Shown here in pieces: positions 1-5,252 of a DNA stretch of 6,265 bases. Below the pieces are notes generated by a model. That model ran no database searches. It was given only the letters and a program-made list of their open reading frames with translations, and was not told the DNA's origin. A program made the position numbers and the translations under genes. This DNA comes from CAXTTV01 sp964247295 (GTDB lineage: Bacteria; Chloroflexota; Ktedonobacteria; Ktedonobacterales; Ktedonobacteraceae), in contig CAXTTV010000250.1 of NCBI GenBank assembly GCA_964247295.1, forward strand, positions 1 through 6,265, given 5' to 3'. Each line of letters begins with the position of its first letter. Position 1 is the stretch's first letter.

Positions 1-579
1 TTGCTGGCCGCAGCCATGCAGGAAGAACTGTTGTTTCGTGGGATCATCTTCCGTTTATTGGAACGTGCTCTTGGCTCATGGATCGCATTAATTATTAGTG
101 CTCTTGCCTTTGGTGTACTCCACTTAATGAATCCCAGAGCCACATTTGTAAGCGCGCTGGCGATTACGCTTACAGCGGGAGTTATCATGGCTGCCATTTA
201 TCTACTGACGCGAAGTCTGTGGTGGGTGATTGGATTGCATTTGGGTTGGAACTTTTTTGAGGGGCCCGTTTTTGGGGCACAGATCTCAGGACATACTGCA
301 TATGGAGGTTTCTTCTCGGCCTCTACTATGGGCCCACAGGTGTGGACAGGGGGAAGTTTTGGACCGGAAGCCGGTCTGGTAGCCATTCTGATTGTTGGTT
401 TGGTGGGATTTCTCCTTTGTGTTCGAGCGGCACGCCAGCAGCGCATCGTGAAGAAGCCCGGCTGGCGGCATCAAACCCCTCGGGAAGCGCAACCAGATAT
501 CGCAGCAATGCCAACAAGCATCTTAAATGAGCGGAAAACAGAGGTAGGTGACGACACGACTATACTGTCACCCCAATGA
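1..579 (+). CDS. CPBP family intramembrane metalloprotease, 5'-truncated by window edge
   Basis: This is the C-terminal part (192 codons visible) of a CPBP (CAAX protease / bacteriocin-processing, Abi) membrane protease. All three family motifs are present: EELLFR at visible residues 8-13 (the EExxxR motif), FGVLH at 37-41 (FxxxH) and HLGWN at 80-84 (HxxxN). In the family these Glu and His residues form the intramembrane active site. Hydrophobic segments lie around 26-45, 50-70, 73-90 and 124-141. A Gly-rich loop (about 91-122) and a hydrophilic tail of about 50 residues, probably cytosolic, follow. The TTG at position 1 is almost certainly not the start, because the family has membrane helices before the EExxxR motif, so the gene continues upstream. 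Substrate unknown: members process prenylated proteins or bacteriocins, or act in self-immunity. The family call is secure and the role is open. Confidence 0.9.
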   Translation: MLAAAMQEELLFRGIIFRLLERALGSWIALIISALAFGVLHLMNPRATFVSALAITLTAGVIMAAIYLLTRSLWWVIGLHLGWNFFEGPVFGAQISGHTAYGGFFSASTMGPQVWTGGSFGPEAGLVAILIVGLVGFLLCVRAARQQRIVKKPGWRHQTPREAQPDIAAMPTSILNERKTEVGDDTTILSPQ

Positions 580-837
580 TTTTTGTACCGAACTTATTGT
601 GCGAGAGGCAGGTGATAATTGTCGTCGATAAACAGGGCAATCTCTGTCAGCACCGCTCAATGTGATGAATACCCGAAATAAAGTCCATCAGATATAATGA
701 TTTATTAAACACCGGGAAACAGACGGATCATAAAAACACGCTTATACTTTTCACCAAGCCCAGGTAGTACACAAAACATATGTGCATGTGATCAGCCTTC
801 TGGGAAAAGAAAGAAGAGAGATAACTCTTTAGAGTCG

Positions 838-1218
838 TTATTTTTTGAATGGCGCGAAAAGTTGGGCTGCGCCAAGGGCGATCAGAAAGGAAGCCCCAGC
901 AAGGTTAAGTGGAGCGGTCTCGCTGGCTGGTGGTACCTTCTGGTCGCGCACGATCGGGATGAGGTGACCAATGAAGGCCCCGCCGGCAGGTCCAGATCCC
1001 AGCACTATCCAGAGCGCGCCGCGTAGACGAGCAGGTAGGAGTAAACTGAACGGTAAAAGGGCAATGATTGTAAGAACCTTATAGCGGAAAGGTGCCTCCT
1101 CTGGCTCGACGATAACGCTCTGCACCTGGTGTACAGCGACCAGGCCAAGCGAAATGAGCAGCCAGAGGATGTTGGATGGGCTTTCCTTTGGTTGTGGTTT
1201 GAAAATGCTTCTAGACAT
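838..1218 (-). CDS. Hypothetical small multi-pass membrane protein (126 aa)
   Basis: I do not recognise the family. The protein begins MSRSIFKPQPKESP, a short basic and polar N-terminus. About four hydrophobic segments follow, at residues 17-36, 47-63, 67-90 and 104-123, and it ends in a basic FKK tail. Segment 3 contains a Gly-rich stretch, GSGPAGGAFIG. An acidic/polar loop (VEPEEAPFR, 37-45) separates the first two segments. The open frame extends 37 codons upstream to 1329, but that stretch is AT-rich and rich in Tyr, Phe, Lys and Arg, unlike the rest. A purine-rich GAGAAAGAGA lies shortly before the ATG at 1216-1218, so I use that start. It stands alone, tail to tail with the CPBP gene and divergent from the MOSC gene. 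Coding is supported by coherent hydrophobic segmentation and normal codon use; function unknown. Confidence 0.72.
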   Translation of the reverse strand: MSRSIFKPQPKESPSNILWLLISLGLVAVHQVQSVIVEPEEAPFRYKVLTIIALLPFSLLLPARLRGALWIVLGSGPAGGAFIGHLIPIVRDQKVPPASETAPLNLAGASFLIALGAAQLFAPFKK

Positions 1219-1260
1219 TATAGAGAGTCTCTTTCTCTTATAAAATTTATATACGTAAAA

Positions 1261-1368
1261 CAATCTATAGTCCGTATTGTAACACAGTCTGTGAAAGTTT
1301 TTCTCTCGATATATGTCAGTAAAATACATTTTTGGTCTCCACCTTTTATAGCTAAAAGCAATCTATAG
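1261..1368. repeat. Direct repeat CAATCTATAG, two copies
   Basis: CAATCTATAG occurs exactly at 1261-1270 and again at 1359-1368, starts 98 bp apart. Each copy is preceded by TAAAA (TAAAA directly in the first, TAAAAG in the second), so the similarity extends to about 15 bp. The copies sit in the upstream region of the minus-strand membrane protein gene. They could be a regulator's repeated half-sites or chance identity in AT-rich DNA. Confidence 0.4.
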
Positions 1369-1393
1369 GCCATTTGGGAGCTCATAAACTTTA

Positions 1394-1423
1394 TTGGAGA
1401 ACTTTTTTCACTATTTTTATAAA
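1394..1423 (+). promoter_or_regulatory. Candidate sigma-70 promoter facing the MOSC gene
   Basis: TTGGAG at 1394-1399 and TATAAA at 1418-1423 are separated by 18 bp, a reasonable match to TTGACA/TATAAT. The -10 box lies inside the palindrome at 1409-1429. The resulting leader to the MOSC start at 1616 would be about 185 nt, which is long, so a closer but weaker promoter is possible. Confidence 0.35.
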
Positions 1424-1429
1424 ATAGTG
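1409..1429. promoter_or_regulatory. Perfect 9-bp-arm palindrome over a candidate -10 box
   Basis: CACTATTTT (1409-1417) and AAAATAGTG (1421-1429) are exact reverse complements separated by TAT. It lacks a following T-run on either strand, so a terminator is unlikely. Overlap with the TATAAA at 1418-1423 makes it look like a repressor operator. No regulator gene is adjacent. Confidence 0.5.
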
Positions 1430-1488
1430 TCTATTTTCCGTAAATATAGAATATATAGTATATAGATCTTCCATAAGTAATAGGGATA

Positions 1489-1530
1489 GTGTATACACGA
1501 AGGTATGCCAGAAAGTGATGTATACTATCA
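1489..1530. promoter_or_regulatory. Paired GTATAC-centred palindromes
   Basis: GTGTATACAC (1489-1498) is a perfect 10-bp palindrome. TGATGTATACTATCA (1516-1530) is a near-palindrome around a second GTATAC. The outer flanks are also complementary (GATAGT at 1485-1490 against ACTATC at 1524-1529). The two GTATAC cores start 29 bp apart, close to three helical turns, as expected for a cooperatively bound regulator. They lie 85-127 bp upstream of the MOSC start. Confidence 0.4.
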
Positions 1531-1542
1531 AAGAAATACTCC

Positions 1543-1557
1543 TGATCTGATAGATCA
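1543..1557. promoter_or_regulatory. Palindrome TGATCT-GAT-AGATCA
   Basis: TGATCT (1543-1548) and AGATCA (1552-1557) are exact reverse complements with a 3-bp centre. It lies about 60 bp before the MOSC start and is a possible operator; the arms are short and could arise by chance. Confidence 0.3.
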
Positions 1558-1603
1558 TGTCTAATATAGCAAATGTTCTATGCTTTTGGAAGAGAGCTTA
1601 TTC

Positions 1604-1609
1604 GGGAGG
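1604..1609 (+). promoter_or_regulatory. Shine-Dalgarno GGGAGG fixing the MOSC start
   Basis: GGGAGG lies 6 nt before the ATG at 1616-1618. The alternative upstream ATG at 1580 has no ribosome binding site and would add 12 residues absent from the usual family N-terminus, so 1616 is chosen. Confidence 0.8.
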
Positions 1610-1615
1610 GAAGCG

Positions 1616-2278
1616 ATGCAACGAGAGCCTGAGATGCGATTGGTTTCGGTGAATGTTGGTCTGCCACGTGAGGTAAGGTGGAGAGGTTTAACCGTCTCAA
1701 CTGGAATATTCAAAGATCCTGTCTCTGGGAAGGTTGCGGTTCGTCCGCTCAATCTTGATGGGGATCGGCAGGCGGACCTGATAGTGCATGGTGGGCGTGA
1801 TAAGGCGGTCTATGTGTACCCGGCTGAATACTATCCATATTGGCGTACAGAGTTTCCCGATATGGAGCTACCCTTCGGAATGTTCGGCGAGAATTTCACA
1901 GTTGAAGGCTTAGATGAAACGGTGCAAATTGGGGATCAGTTCAGCATTGGTACCGCGAAGTTTATGGTCGCACAGCCGAGGGTGCCTTGTTATAAGTTGG
2001 GGATCAAGTTTGGGCGCAGTGAGATTCAAAAGAAATTCCTCACCAGCGGCCTGACGGGATTTTATCTTTCTGTGCTGGAGGAGGGCGTAGTTGAGACTGG
2101 GGACCATATTCGCTTTATGAAGCGCGTTGAACATGGAGTTACCGTGAAAGATATCATGCAGCTTTATGCTTTTGACAAACAGAATTTGTCGATGCTGAGA
2201 CGGGTACTGGCTGTAGAGGTTCTCCCTGATATCTGGCGTGAGGTTTTTCAGGAACGTTTGAATAAGCTGACGAATTAG
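1616..2278 (+). CDS. MOSC domain-containing protein, YiiM-like (220 aa)
   Basis: MOSC proteins bind the molybdenum cofactor or handle sulfur through a conserved cysteine. E. coli YiiM, of very similar length (224 aa by my recollection), reduces N-hydroxylated base analogues. Here the N-terminus reads RLVSVNVGLPREV (8-20). The MOSC core carries a His-containing Gly-rich motif, DLIVHGGRDKAVYVYP (54-69), then GENF (91-94) and the conserved Cys125 in QPRVPCYKLGIKFG. Next come SGLTGFYLSVLEEG (144-157) and a helical C-terminal tail (about 178-215) matching the 3-alpha domain of YiiM. The protein looks complete, cytosolic and with its key Cys intact. It is a single-gene unit with its own terminator, converging on the luciferase-like gene. 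Likely role: molybdenum-cofactor-dependent reduction and detoxification of N-hydroxylated compounds, inferred from YiiM; the real substrate is unknown. YiiM is not assigned as gene symbol because orthology is untested. Confidence 0.9.
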   Translation: MQREPEMRLVSVNVGLPREVRWRGLTVSTGIFKDPVSGKVAVRPLNLDGDRQADLIVHGGRDKAVYVYPAEYYPYWRTEFPDMELPFGMFGENFTVEGLDETVQIGDQFSIGTAKFMVAQPRVPCYKLGIKFGRSEIQKKFLTSGLTGFYLSVLEEGVVETGDHIRFMKRVEHGVTVKDIMQLYAFDKQNLSMLRRVLAVEVLPDIWREVFQERLNKLTN

Positions 2279-2350
2279 TTTATATAGGAGCGTAGTTTTC
2301 ACATGCGTGACTGACCTACACACCCTTCTCTCTTACCGATAGCTCCGTAA

Positions 2351-2397
2351 GCACTACTCCCGAACTATGATGAGCAGGAGAGTAGTGCCTTTTTTTT
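2351..2397 (+). terminator. Intrinsic terminator of the MOSC gene
   Basis: GCACTACTC (2351-2359) pairs exactly with GAGTAGTGC (2380-2388), with a 20-nt loop, followed by a run of eight T (2390-2397). It lies 72 nt after the MOSC stop. On the minus strand the hairpin is not followed by a T-run, so it terminates mainly the plus-strand transcript, although the opposing gene ends only 3 bp past the T-run and its transcript will read through the same stem. Confidence 0.88.
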
Positions 2398-2399
2398 AT

Positions 2400-3344
2400 C
2401 TAAAGGAATTCTTTGGCGAAGCGGCGGATCTGATCGGGATTAGTGCGATTGGCGAAGCCGATAATCAACTCCTGAATGCCGGCCTCCTCAAATTCGTTGA
2501 GACGTTGACGAATCGTATCCGGGCTACCGATCAGGCCTCCGCTCATACGATCACCGAACATTTGTCTCATAGGTGCGGGGATCTGATTCAGGGCCTGCTC
2601 ATCGGTATCAGCGATGGAACAGACCGTAGTGGAGGTGCGACTGATCTGACTATAATCACGGCCTACAGCCTGGCAGTGATCTTTGATAATATCAAACTTA
2701 TGTTTGATGGTCGCCAGATCTCCATTGACATTGCAGGCGTCCCCATACTGGGCAACCAGCTTCAGCGTAACCTTTTCGCCGCCACCACCGATCAGCATAG
2801 GGATACGTGGTTTCTGGACCCCTTTGGGCTGGTTGATCGCGCCTTTCACCTGGAAGTATTTGCCTTCATAGGTTGCTTCTTCCTGCGTCCACATCGCGCG
2901 GATCACCTGGACGGCATCGCGCAACTGACGCAAGCGCTCAGGTCCATCGGGGAAATCGTATCCGTACGCCTTATATTCGTGCTCATACCAGCCGGCTCCA
3001 ATCCCGAAGTAGAGGCGGCCATGACTGAGAACGTCAACCGTCGAGGCCATCTTTGCCAGCAGAGCGGGATTACGATAGCTGTTACAGGTCACCATCTGCC
3101 CGATGCGAATGCGTTTTGTATCTCGGGCCAGGGCTGCCGTGCTGGTCCAGCACTCGAACGTCACTTCCTGGGATGGTTGGGGAATTGTGTGGAAATGATC
3201 CACCAGCCAGGCACAATCGTAACCAGTCTCATCAGCGGTCTGCGCAATCATTGTCATCGTCTCATAAGCTTGAACGGGATCTTTAATTCCCACGAGATCC
3301 ATTGTCCAGCCTTGAGGGAGAGAGATCCCAAATTTAATAGGCAT
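2400..3344 (-). CDS. LLM-class F420-dependent oxidoreductase (314 aa)
   Basis: This is a bacterial-luciferase-like TIM-barrel enzyme of the group that uses coenzyme F420 (sometimes FMN) for hydride transfer. It starts MPIKFGISLPQG. WLVDHFHTIP (46-55) is the conserved strand with a His near the cofactor pocket. TCNSYRNPALLAKMASTVD (86-104) with SHGRLYFGIGAGWYEHEYKA (107-126) is the family's most diagnostic block. IPMLIGGGGEK (181-191) matches the cofactor phosphate-binding region, and LIGSPDTIRQRL (271-282) is the usual C-terminal helix start. Overall it resembles the Rv1855c-type subgroup of predicted F420 enzymes. The protein is complete, with no signal peptide or membrane segment. It has its own promoter (3393-3421) and follows the DUF4118 gene on the same strand after 102 bp. 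No F420 biosynthesis gene is present in the window. Substrate unknown; family confidence is high and F420 rather than FMN use is inferred. Confidence 0.92.
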   Translation of the reverse strand: MPIKFGISLPQGWTMDLVGIKDPVQAYETMTMIAQTADETGYDCAWLVDHFHTIPQPSQEVTFECWTSTAALARDTKRIRIGQMVTCNSYRNPALLAKMASTVDVLSHGRLYFGIGAGWYEHEYKAYGYDFPDGPERLRQLRDAVQVIRAMWTQEEATYEGKYFQVKGAINQPKGVQKPRIPMLIGGGGEKVTLKLVAQYGDACNVNGDLATIKHKFDIIKDHCQAVGRDYSQISRTSTTVCSIADTDEQALNQIPAPMRQMFGDRMSGGLIGSPDTIRQRLNEFEEAGIQELIIGFANRTNPDQIRRFAKEFL

Positions 3345-3392
3345 GAAATACTCAACCTTCTCTGTAATGACAAAAGAATATGGTCCGCTCCA

Positions 3393-3421
3393 ATTGTATC
3401 CTCTGATACATATAATTACAA
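3393..3421 (-). promoter_or_regulatory. Sigma-70-type promoter of the luciferase-like gene
   Basis: Read on the minus strand, TTGTAA (3416-3421) and TACAAT (3393-3398) are separated by exactly 17 bp, matching four and five of the six consensus bases. It lies about 50 bp before the start codon, in the gap behind the DUF4118 stop, so the enzyme can be transcribed independently. Confidence 0.65.
3395..3410. promoter_or_regulatory. Palindrome TGTATC-N4-GATACA over the -10 box
   Basis: TGTATC (3395-3400) and GATACA (3405-3410) are exact reverse complements around CTCT. The element covers the -10 box and part of the spacer of the promoter in front of the luciferase-like gene, the usual place for a repressor. 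The regulator is not identified. Confidence 0.5.
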
Positions 3422-3446
3422 AGCGAATAGACTAACAATGTACCAC

Positions 3447-3899
3447 TCAGGAGGGGAGTATCTCTGCGTTTCGGATCAACTCATATAGTATTTTTGACTC
3501 GCGCTCGCGACGCTGAGCCTCTCGTGTATGTTGGCACACGACAGTAGTTAGCTTGCTTGTGAAAAGCGCGACTGCCAGAAAAACAAAGAGAGCAATCCAC
3601 TCTTCCAAACGGTTTATCGTAAAGGTATCGAGCGGTGGAACAATAAAGTAGTCAAATGAAAGGAAGGCAGTAATGGACGCGGGGGTTGCAGCGTATAGTT
3701 CAACTGTACTTGCAAGCCCTAAAATAACAAATAAATAGATAATTGAAATGTCCGGGATAAGTGGATATAGATGGAACATATCAATACATCCTGTAACAAG
3801 CAACGTACTCACAAGTGCCAGCATGGTTTCCAGCAAAACGTGAGACCACGTATGCGTGGCTCTACTTTCAAGGGATGGGATATTTTCGATCGTTCGCAT
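3447..3899 (-). CDS. Stand-alone DUF4118 membrane protein, KdpD-type sensor module without kinase (150 aa)
   Basis: DUF4118 is the four-helix membrane module found in KdpD and related sensor histidine kinases. Four hydrophobic segments appear at residues 19-38, 47-66, 68-88 and 100-121. The signature FDYFIVPPLDTF (82-93) corresponds to the FNFFFVPP-type motif after helix 3. After helix 4 a charged helix (REAQRRERESKILYELIRNAE, 126-146) matches the linker that leads into GAF or HisKA domains in full sensors. Here the protein stops at ILPS (TGA), and no GAF, HisKA or HATPase part follows in any minus-strand frame. Instead the promoter of the luciferase-like gene follows. The ATG at 3897-3899 is preceded by AAAGGA at good spacing. 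It may be a decayed sensor kinase, or a functional single-domain protein as seen in some genomes. Function cannot be assigned. Confidence 0.85.
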   Translation of the reverse strand: MRTIENIPSLESRATHTWSHVLLETMLALVSTLLVTGCIDMFHLYPLIPDISIIYLFVILGLASTVELYAATPASITAFLSFDYFIVPPLDTFTINRLEEWIALFVFLAVALFTSKLTTVVCQHTREAQRRERESKILYELIRNAEILPS

Positions 3900-4235
3900 T
3901 GCTTTGTCCTTTTACCAGGACCTTCTCCATAACCGCACTCATCTGGTATATATGCAATATAATATAAAAAATATCAACAAAAACTTAAACAAAGAAAGAT
4001 TGTTCTCAAAAATTTCTCGATAGAGTCTCTCAGGTATGTGTGTTGATGAGCATTATAACTATCGCTTGACTTCAGGAAATAAAAGATCGTGAGTCAACCA
4101 GAGTGTGGTCTCTTTGAAAAAGGTTACATCGTTCAAAGAGACCATATTACAGGGAGAGTCTCCACCCTTCTCGCCGATTTTCTGGATACCTTTTTGAGAG
4201 GCAAGAGAGGAATAAGAAGCAAAAAGACTACGAAG
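3900..4235. other. Intergenic region between DUF4118 and DapB-like genes
   Basis: This stretch lies upstream of the DUF4118 gene and downstream of the DapB-like gene, both on the minus strand. Its part nearest the DUF4118 gene is very AT-rich (3950-4015). It could hold that gene's promoter, for example TTGATA on the minus strand at 3972-3977 with an AT-rich -10 about 18 bp further on. The other half contains the 13-bp inverted repeat at 4106-4144. No convincing gene or intrinsic terminator for the DapB-like gene was seen. Confidence 0.5.
4106..4144. repeat. Perfect 13-bp inverted repeat with 13-nt loop
   Basis: TGGTCTCTTTGAA (4106-4118) and TTCAAAGAGACCA (4132-4144) are exact reverse complements. 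On the plus-strand RNA the stem can grow by four more pairs, two of them G-U (4102-4105 with 4145-4148), which become A-C mismatches on the minus strand. No T-run follows on either strand, so it is not a standard terminator. A smaller palindrome GGAGA-G-TCTCC lies next to it at 4153-4163. It is about 90 bp beyond the DapB-like stop and could be a 3'-end mRNA stem, an RNA element, a protein binding site or a mobile-element scar. Confidence 0.7.
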
Positions 4236-5045
4236 CTATTGAGTGGGAAAGAGGAGTTGATCCAGGCCTCGAATCAGACCAACAGTATTTACAACCTTTT
4301 GGACCGCTAATAGCGTGCCTTCGACATAGGGTTGGGCGCTGGAGCCGGCATCGTGGCGAATGGTGAGCCGTTCTCCAGGAAGGCCGAAGATTGTTTCAAA
4401 GGCAATGACGTAACTGGAGAGCCGAACCGAATGCACCTGTGTATCTCCAATGGTTGCTCCACGTGCCTCTTTAGGTCCCAGGGTCTGCTCAAGCGGGACG
4501 CCATGTCGGTTTTGGGCGATGTGTGTTAGTTCTTCGGCGATCTCGCGCGTGGTACCACTGGGCACATCAACTTTATCGGCGCTGGCATAGTCGAGGATCT
4601 CCCAGGAAGGTAAATGCCGGGCCGCGATCAGAGTGAAATGCTTTGCCAGTGTTGCAGTGATCGAGAAATTGCCGGCTGCAACCACTCCTCGCTGTCGAGC
4701 CTGGGCATGGCGCGCGATCTCTACATAATCGCTGGCCGTTAGCCCTGATGTGCCGATAATCACATGGGTATCTCTATCTAAGGCAGTTAGAACGTGATTT
4801 TTGACTGATTCTGGTCCCGTATAATCGATAAGTACGTCGGTAGCGGCAGTCTCTTCTACGGAGTTCACGATTTTGAGACCGACCGGTTCCCGTCCCAATG
4901 CTGTCCCGATATCGGTTCCAGCCAGTTTACGGGCGATCGCACCTACCAATTGAAAACCTTGTGAATCGAGGATCGCGTTTGTTACAGCGCTGCCCGTCCA
5001 TCCAGTTGCCCCGGCCACACTTACGCGAATAGGCATACTCTTCAT
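4236..5045 (-). CDS. DapB-family (dihydrodipicolinate reductase-like) oxidoreductase, HH motif absent (269 aa)
   Basis: DapB reduces 4-hydroxy-tetrahydrodipicolinate with NAD(P)H in lysine/diaminopimelate synthesis. The N-terminal Rossmann motif is clear (RVSVAGATGWTGSAV, 7-21), as are VLIDYTGPESVKNH (71-84, cf. FIDFT.PE), VIIGTSGL (95-102, cf. GTTG) and AAGNFS (123-128). The C-terminal ERLTIRHDA (225-233) is also conserved. In the catalytic segment, E. coli has EAHHRHKVDAPSGTA; here residues 152-166 read DYASADKVDVPSGTT. Lys158 and PSGT are kept, but both adjacent His, including the general acid, become Ala154 and Ser155. The tetrahydrodipicolinate-handling role is therefore doubtful, and it is probably a paralogue or subfamily with another substrate. 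The frame opens further upstream to 5162, but ATG 5043-5045 follows the purine-rich AAGGAAAGAGAAAG and fits the family N-terminus; ATG 5034-5036 is an alternative. It is divergent from marR, with no dap genes beside it. Confidence 0.88.
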   Translation of the reverse strand: MKSMPIRVSVAGATGWTGSAVTNAILDSQGFQLVGAIARKLAGTDIGTALGREPVGLKIVNSVEETAATDVLIDYTGPESVKNHVLTALDRDTHVIIGTSGLTASDYVEIARHAQARQRGVVAAGNFSITATLAKHFTLIAARHLPSWEILDYASADKVDVPSGTTREIAEELTHIAQNRHGVPLEQTLGPKEARGATIGDTQVHSVRLSSYVIAFETIFGLPGERLTIRHDAGSSAQPYVEGTLLAVQKVVNTVGLIRGLDQLLFPTQ

Positions 5046-5081
5046 AGCTTTCTCTTTCCTTCTATGTTTAGGGGAAGCATT

Positions 5082-5100
5082 CGCCCCTGCTGAAAGGGCG
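5082..5100 (-). promoter_or_regulatory. GC-rich hairpin in the DapB-like leader
   Basis: CGCCC (5082-5086) and GGGCG (5096-5100) form a short GC stem with a 9-nt loop, 37 bp before the DapB-like start codon. A possible minus-strand -10 box, TATACT, lies just upstream at 5112-5117 but without a clear -35. The stem may be part of the mRNA leader; significance is uncertain. Confidence 0.3.
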
Positions 5101-5155
5101 CTTCTCTTTCTAGTATAGCTGAAGCCTATGAGCAAAAATGGATATGACTCAGCCC

Positions 5156-5185
5156 TTGACAAAAGAGGAGTCTATCTTTTATAAT
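5156..5185 (+). promoter_or_regulatory. Consensus sigma-70 promoter of marR-DUF1772
   Basis: TTGACA (5156-5161) and TATAAT (5180-5185) match the consensus at all 12 positions with an 18-bp spacer. Transcription would start near 5192, about 60 bp before the marR start codon and next to the CTAATATTTA repeats. So strong a promoter normally needs repression, fitting an autoregulating MarR protein. Confidence 0.85.
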
Positions 5186-5194
5186 CAAAGCGTA

Positions 5195-5219
5195 CTAATA
5201 TTTAGCCCGCTAATATTTA
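5195..5219. promoter_or_regulatory. Tandem CTAATATTTA elements, probable MarR operator
   Basis: CTAATATTTA occurs at 5195-5204 and 5210-5219, starts 15 bp apart. The same region can be read as an inverted repeat: AATATT(T)AG at 5197-5205 against CTAATATT at 5210-5217, around CCCG, with one extra T. It begins at the predicted transcription start, so a bound dimer would block initiation or clearance. Assignment to the adjacent MarR protein is inference from position. Confidence 0.55.
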
Positions 5220-5252
5220 AATAAATTAAATTTTTGCATGGAAAGGGGATAT

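Larger units (their letters stand above)
1219..1615. other. AT-rich intergenic region between two divergent genes
   Basis: This stretch of nearly 400 bp separates the minus-strand membrane protein from the MOSC gene and is much more AT-rich than the flanking genes. No credible protein-coding gene is seen. It holds several short palindromes (TATAAA-A-TTTATA at 1239-1251, CACAG-T-CTGTG at 1283-1293, and the larger ones listed separately), a 10-bp direct repeat and a plausible promoter facing the MOSC gene. The length and the number of symmetrical elements suggest a double-sided control region, but this is inference. Confidence 0.6.

Noticed and set aside
547..572. GGTGAC...GTCACC stem at the end of the CPBP gene as terminator
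   Set aside because: The stem is only 6 bp with a 14-nt loop, and the T-run (580-584) is 8 nt away, so it is too weak to call.
580..837. Possible tRNA or small RNA in the gap after the CPBP gene
   Set aside because: No tRNA T-loop or cloverleaf, no convincing promoter-terminator pair and no open frame with a ribosome site was found.
821..850. ACTCT-TT-AGAGT hairpin followed by TTATTTTTT as a plus-strand terminator for the CPBP gene
   Set aside because: The arms are 5 bp with a 2-nt loop, unlikely to form, and it lies 240 bp after the CPBP stop, overlapping the end of the opposite gene.
1505..1564. 19-codon possible leader peptide before the MOSC gene
   Set aside because: The AGG before its ATG is only 1 nt away, too close for a working ribosome site, and the frame overlaps the palindromes; no attenuator-like structure follows.
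2367..3488. Long plus-strand open frame (373 codons) opposite the luciferase-like gene
   Set aside because: It is a shadow frame of the well-conserved minus-strand oxidoreductase; its translation matches no family and it starts inside the MOSC terminator.
4089..4310. Plus-strand frame of 73 codons starting GTG, with AGGAAA upstream
   Set aside because: It overlaps the 3' end of the DapB-like gene by 75 bp on the opposite strand, includes the inverted repeat, has a weakly placed ribosome site and matches no family.
5238..5252. Upstream ATG start for marR adding five residues
   Set aside because: No ribosome site precedes it; the AAGGGG that lies between the two ATGs serves the downstream one.
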